Source: Botryotinia globosa
Lineage: Eukaryota; Ascomycota; Leotiomycetes; Helotiales; Sclerotiniaceae
Length of the DNA: 64,000 nt
Direction of reading: 5' to 3'
Assembly (NCBI GenBank): GCA_014898425.1
Contig: RCSZ01000007.1
Coordinates: 992,001-1,056,000 of the forward strand
The notes under the pieces were generated by a model. It had not been told where the DNA came from. It made no database searches and saw only the letters and a list, made by a program, of their open reading frames with translations. Below are positions 59,639-64,000 of the stretch, piece after piece. Both the position numbers and the translations under genes were made by a program. Positions within the stretch are counted from its first letter, which is position 1; every line of letters starts with the position of its first letter.

Positions 59639-61130
59639 ATGGTTTTAATCCTCCCGGATGGAATGTCCAATATGGAGGCAACTATTTCGTTCTTGATCAT
59701 AGACACAATAGCTCTCATACTACGCGTCATTTCCAGGATACAGACAAAGGGCACGACGACGACCGGGCAATTCATCCGCTATGATGACTGGTGGATTCTT
59801 GTAGCTTATTTGATGTATGCTTCGCATTGTATTGTGATTATTTGCGGCGAGTAAATACCATCGCCAAAGCAGATAGTTCGTACTAACTGCATCGAATAGA
59901 CATCACGAAGATATCGGGCACCCTCGAGCCATATCTAGTCATGAATCCAGATCATCGTTTGAAAATGCTCGAGGTAGGATCCCATACATAATCTAGCTTC
60001 TCTAGGGGTCCTGGGCTGACACTCATACAGTTGTTATGGATTGGTAGCATTCACTTTCCCTTCATCATCACGGCCGTCAAAATCTCAATATTATGCATGT
60101 ATCGCTCTCTATTCAAAACAACCCCAAATCTCATTCGATGCGTGGATATAACAATGGGTTTATGCATAATATGGTTCATAATCACTGTGTGCTTGACGGT
60201 GTTCGGATGCACACCTATTAAAGCAGCATATAATCTAACCCTCAGACTCGAACCTACTACACATTGCATTCCATACGGAGAGATAGTTCTTGGCTTCGAG
60301 CTACCCAATGCAACTTTGGATATTGTTATTCTCGCCTTGCCTTTCTTCGTCATTAGAGACCTTCATGTCCCTGTACGGAAGAAGGTTCTCTTATTCTTGG
60401 TTTTTTGGTTTGGTGGGTTGTAAGTAATTTCGTCCTTTCAACCATGTGAGTGACATGATATTAACTAGCTTGCAGCGTTATTGTGACATGCATACTGCGC
60501 ATAGCATACTCATATCAGCCTCATGATCCAGAGCATTGTAAGGAACGTGAGATCATTTCGTTCTGGAAATTACTAAAGTCTATTTAGTTTCTGGATTCTC
60601 GACTGCAAACGAGTGGTTGATAATTGAGGAAGGAAGCGCTATTTTAGGAGCCTGCGTTCCGACATGTATGTTTGCACGAAATCTATTCTTCGATTCAAAC
60701 TTCCTTCTTTCATTATGTGCTTCTTTTTCATCTATTACAGCTACTTCAACGCTACCATTTTCTTTATTGCTCCAAATCATTTTTTATCATCGACAGTTAC
60801 TGACTTCTCTATTCTGTAGTTCGACCCATACTCAAAGCGTATTTTAAACTTCCAAAATCTGTCAGCGACTGGTTCTCTTCAACACTGGGTGCTTCAACAT
60901 CAGCGAGCAAATTCTCCAAAAATCATTCGCGAATCACAACTCAACCAAGTCAGTTCACCGATCGACCTGGACCTTCATCTGGACCTTCATATCAGTTGAG
61001 AAAGCTTTCAACAGCTCATCTTCAACGTGGGAGAGAATGGCAGAATCAGGACCTCGACACAGATTCGGATGAAAGTCCACTGGTTGAAAATAGGATTTGG
61101 GTTACAAGGCATATTACAACTACCAAATAG
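59639..61130 (+). CDS. Pth11-like rhodopsin-domain integral membrane protein
   Basis: 373 aa, a fungal seven-transmembrane-type protein of the rhodopsin-domain (Pth11-like, CFEM-less) group. Some members act in surface or host sensing, but the role here is unknown. Exons: 59639-59846, 59900-59973, 60031-60419, 60476-60537, 60588-60665 and 60820-61130. Typical pieces are YDDWWILVAYLMY, GSIHFPFIITAVKISILCMYR, the DxVILALP-type segment (TLDIVILALPFFVIRDL), and FSTANEWLIIEEGSAILGACVPT followed by RPILKAYF. The C-terminal tail is hydrophilic. Frame continuity across the first intron requires a GC donor (G|GCGAGT at 59847); the nearby GTAAAT donor at 59851 would shift the frame. The remaining junctions are ordinary GT-AG introns and in frame. 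Confidence 0.82.
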
Positions 61131-61966
61131 ACAGGTTGATCAAGCATTGGGTTTTATCAATATTCTTATAATTTCATTATTAGCCTTAATCCATAGCTCA
61201 CAACCTACTTGTGATTGTTTCTAGCCTACTCGAGATAAGTGTTCTTTAGAGCTGAGGTGGAAACCGTTCCTTTTTTGGTATGCATTCATGCAGAAATCTC
61301 ATCCACTTGGTCTGAGTGAGTCGTTTATCTGCCTGTTACTGAAGTTGGATCTATTATCGTCTTATTCACAAATTCTTGAAAGATTCAAGCCCGCTTTATT
61401 CTCTATGGGTTGGTCTATCTTCCTAAGACAGATTAGATCAGATGACGTACCAAAAAAAGCATCATATCTTTTAAGTATGATTAAATAAGCTTCTGATTAA
61501 TGATGAATAACATATACTGTTACAGATCAGTCCTCGAATCATATTCCCAGAGAGTCTTAGGAAAGCGAATAGTCATATCAAAGAGGTTGGTATTTCTAAG
61601 TTGGAATTATCTGATGATAGACCTTCAATTAGGAATTGTGCCACCATGATTAGGGGACCTTTTGCGGTCTACGAGACATTGACCTCATCCGTTCTTACTT
61701 ATTCCAATGTCGAAAGGCATGTTAGAGGGCTATCAGTTGCGACTCTACTCCCAAAAATCATCAATCTAAATTTGATACTTGAGTATAAGAATGACAGGAC
61801 TGCCCACCAAGCGAAAATCAAAATAACATCCACAACTAATTTACTCAATCGTCATTACTACGACTATCTAGTATTAGTAAATTAATTATCTCGACCTTCA
61901 TTTGCCAGTATCCAGTGCTTTAAATACCACAGTACCCTCAATAATCATACTATTACAATCGCCAAC
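61131..61966. other. Intergenic region, no supported gene
   Basis: About 840 bp of AT-rich DNA. Open frames at 61288-61488 and 61601-61885 have no conserved look and no splice support. It separates two genes in the same orientation. Confidence 0.55.
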
Positions 61967-63070
61967 ATGTTACACGACTCAGCTAGCCAAAGGGACAAAT
62001 ACGGCAGAACTTCACGACCAACAACAAAACCCTCGGCTGCTAAAAGAGGAAGGCGTGATTCTTCTGTTGAATCATCCTCGAGTGATGAAATGTCAGATCT
62101 TGATAGTGAGCTTATTGGAAGAAACCTGGATTCTAATGCCTCTATTCGAGAATACTTTAAACAGAAAGATGAAGCTCTCAGCAGACAGGGCCCTCCACCG
62201 AACCGTCATGGAAATTTCTTGGAAGATGAAGACCTGGCGAGTTATGGGATTTTGGGAGAAAAGCTTAAGAACGAACGGGATTTGGAGGAAGAGAAGGAAA
62301 GAGAGAAGGAGGAAGCGCGGGCGAGAGCTTTTGCTCACAGAGAAAGAACGCCTCCTGGTACAAACAGAAAGTCTGCTCCTGCTCGATCTGAACCTAAAAC
62401 ACACCATCCCGCTCCCCTTCGCACAGATGCGTCACAAATTACCGCAGCCCCTCGTAAGATTATAACACCTGCCAGAGGGAAAGAAAGCGAGGATGATAAT
62501 GTTGCAGCCATGTCTGTATTGAACCCATCGGAAAATTCTTCTGAAGAGCCAGTCAGTAACAAAGCTGGAAAAGTACGCGAATCCAACGCTCAAGGCCGTG
62601 ATAGCACTGCTAGTCAAGCTCTCCGATATAAGCCTAACTTTTCGAATTGTTACAAAGTCACACCTGATGTTCGTTAAAAACTAATACCATATGATGATAA
62701 ACGTGCCAGAACAGAGTTGCAAGGCATCAGTCGCTTTGTGTGCCAACTTTCTAGACGTGGCAAATATATTGCTTTCGGGGATGAAGAAGACGCTATAAAG
62801 CATATGGAAAACCATCTAGATGATGTTTGTAATTTCATTGGAAGTAGAGATGATAGACTAAAACATAGGGATACGTGCCCGCATCATGTAGGTCATGTGA
62901 GGAAAACGAACTATGACATCGCTAAAGCTCGAAAAAAAAAAGGAGGGAAGCAGGTGGGGGAAGTTCAAAGACTGCAAAGAAAGCAGAGAGTTCAGGCACT
63001 GATGGGAAGTCATCAGGAGATCATAGAGACAGCAAACGCAAATGACTTGCTGGAGATAGCGGCTAGTTGA
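61967..63070 (+). CDS. Unrecognised protein with an in-frame TAA at 62675
   Basis: A hypothetical protein of 236 aa if it stops at 62675-62677, or about 366 codons if the frame continues. The N-terminal part is Ser/Arg-rich and disordered-looking, followed by a charged coiled-coil-like run (LEEEKEREKEEARARA). After the TAA the same frame resumes as KLIPYDDKRARTELQG, then ISRFVCQLSRRGKYIAFGDEEDAIKHM and DDRLKHRDTCPHHVGH, which has protein-like composition and Cys/His residues. The downstream part reads continuously with the upstream part, suggesting one gene. A short in-frame intron (GT at 62669, AG at 62716; 48 nt) could remove the stop, but its spacing is atypical. Otherwise the gene may be truncated or a recent pseudogene. 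I do not recognise the family. Confidence 0.55.
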
Positions 63071-64000
63071 GCGATAATGACTTTGAGAGAATGGGATATT
63101 AGTGGTGGGCGGGTGAGTATTGAGCAGATGTGTAGATGTTCGGTGTTCTTTGTCTTTTGTTGGCCATTTAGTTTAGTAGTATCAGTAGCAATCGTGAGAA
63201 ACAACTTCAAGGGAAGTACCAAAAGCCTTCATCTCTGGATCTAATTCGCCGTGATTAGTTGAAATACACTCATGACATATCGCAGTTTAACAGGTGTTTG
63301 TTTGTAACCTCAAAATGCAAGATGATACCCAACACTACATAATCGGCAGTCGAAAGTGCTTTGTTATATTCCTGGAGAGTTCTACTAGTATCCTCTTGTT
63401 CCTTAACTTTGAGGTGAGTATCTTGAGCCCACTCTATGTACTAATTTGATGGCTTGCTATAATCAGCTATCTATTGTCTTATACTCCTCGGGCTCTAGAC
63501 CCTTATCGAAATTAGAACCCAGTCTCCAATACATGTACTATAACTCTATGGTCCTTTCTAATCTTCACTTCGCTGTACCTCCCACAAACTTCATTATTAT
63601 ATGCTGAATTAAATAAATGCCCCGGCTCTCTTTTGTTATTCCACATATAGATTTCATGACAAACCACGTATACACACATTCCTCTAGCTAAAGGATTGAT
63701 TGTTCATTTTCCAAAAACTGTGTCTGAATTAATAGACCTTGTATATCGGATAGTGATATATATATTGAACGTTAAATTAGATACCATACGCGTTGTTCCA
63801 ATCCTAACACAACAACCTACCTAGTAACCAAGACACTAGCTTTTTGGCTCATGGCATCTCGATGTCCAACATATAGATAAGTAACGCTAAACATCTCTGC
63901 AGTTGCTTTCAAAGTACAAAGAAGCGAGCATGTATAAAAGCGCTAGTCGTCTCAACTATCGAAGCTCAAGTTGCATACCCAGAACCGCAGATTTAACATT
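63071..64000. other. Intergenic region at the window edge
   Basis: About 930 bp without a supported gene. AT-rich, with a TATATA run near 63757-63764. It may include the promoter of a gene beyond the window. Confidence 0.5.

Noticed and set aside
56507..61130. MFS transporter plus Pth11-like receptor as part of a secondary-metabolite cluster
   Set aside because: No polyketide synthase, peptide synthetase, terpene cyclase, P450 or pathway regulator is present nearby.
1..64000. CRISPR arrays, bacterial insertion sequences, phage genes
   Set aside because: All tandem repeats are simple satellites without unique spacers, and every supported gene is eukaryotic and intron-containing.

Overview
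The window is nuclear DNA of a filamentous ascomycete. Genes are broken by many short GT-AG introns (about 50-80 nt) with CTAAC/CTAAT-like branch points. The gene set is typically fungal: PacC/Rim101, a GPI-anchored Ser/Thr-rich wall protein, a Pth11-like rhodopsin-domain protein, Rlp24, Rcm1 and Dml1. AT-rich, microsatellite-rich spacers and the protein sequences suggest a Leotiomycete, probably Sclerotiniaceae (Botrytis/Sclerotinia type); that placement is inference. No bacterial operon, CRISPR array, rRNA or recognisable transposon was seen.

Layout. 1-6.8 kb: a Yap/Pap1-type bZIP factor (2676-4021) and a Stm1/HABP4 ribosome-associated protein (5479-6820). 6.8-18.2 kb: mostly non-coding and rich in simple repeats, with one four-exon DUF3602 gene on the minus strand (11028-11951). 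18.2-27.6 kb: a C2H2 regulator, an unrecognised multi-pass membrane protein and an ING/PHD chromatin protein. 28.1-30.7 kb: a degenerate minus-strand gene with poly(A)-polymerase-like and MJ1316 (DUF504) regions. 33.5-40.7 kb: pacC, preceded by seven GCCAAG sites, then a SnoaL-like gene, a minus-strand AhpC/TSA-like protein and DML1. 42.3-45.3 kb: a 14-exon GPI-anchored protein built by tandem exon duplication. 48.4-50.6 kb: an FHA-forkhead regulator. 52.4-55.6 kb: divergent RLP24 and RCM1. 56.5-61.1 kb: an MFS transporter and a Pth11-like receptor. 62-63.1 kb: an unrecognised gene split by an in-frame TAA.

Functional themes. Ribosome biogenesis and maintenance: Rlp24 and Rcm1 share a 404-bp intergenic promoter, and Stm1 lies elsewhere in the window. 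Transcription and chromatin: bZIP, C2H2, ING, PacC and forkhead. Cell surface: the GPI protein, the MFS carrier and the Pth11-like protein. No biosynthetic cluster or defence system was recognised. The most unusual structures are the 168-nt exon array, the pacC promoter sites, the decaying MJ1316 gene, two candidate GC-AG introns, several micro-exons, and an intergenic 10-bp palindrome (TACCTAGGTA) present six times. All exon models were built by hand from reading frames and splice signals, without transcript data.
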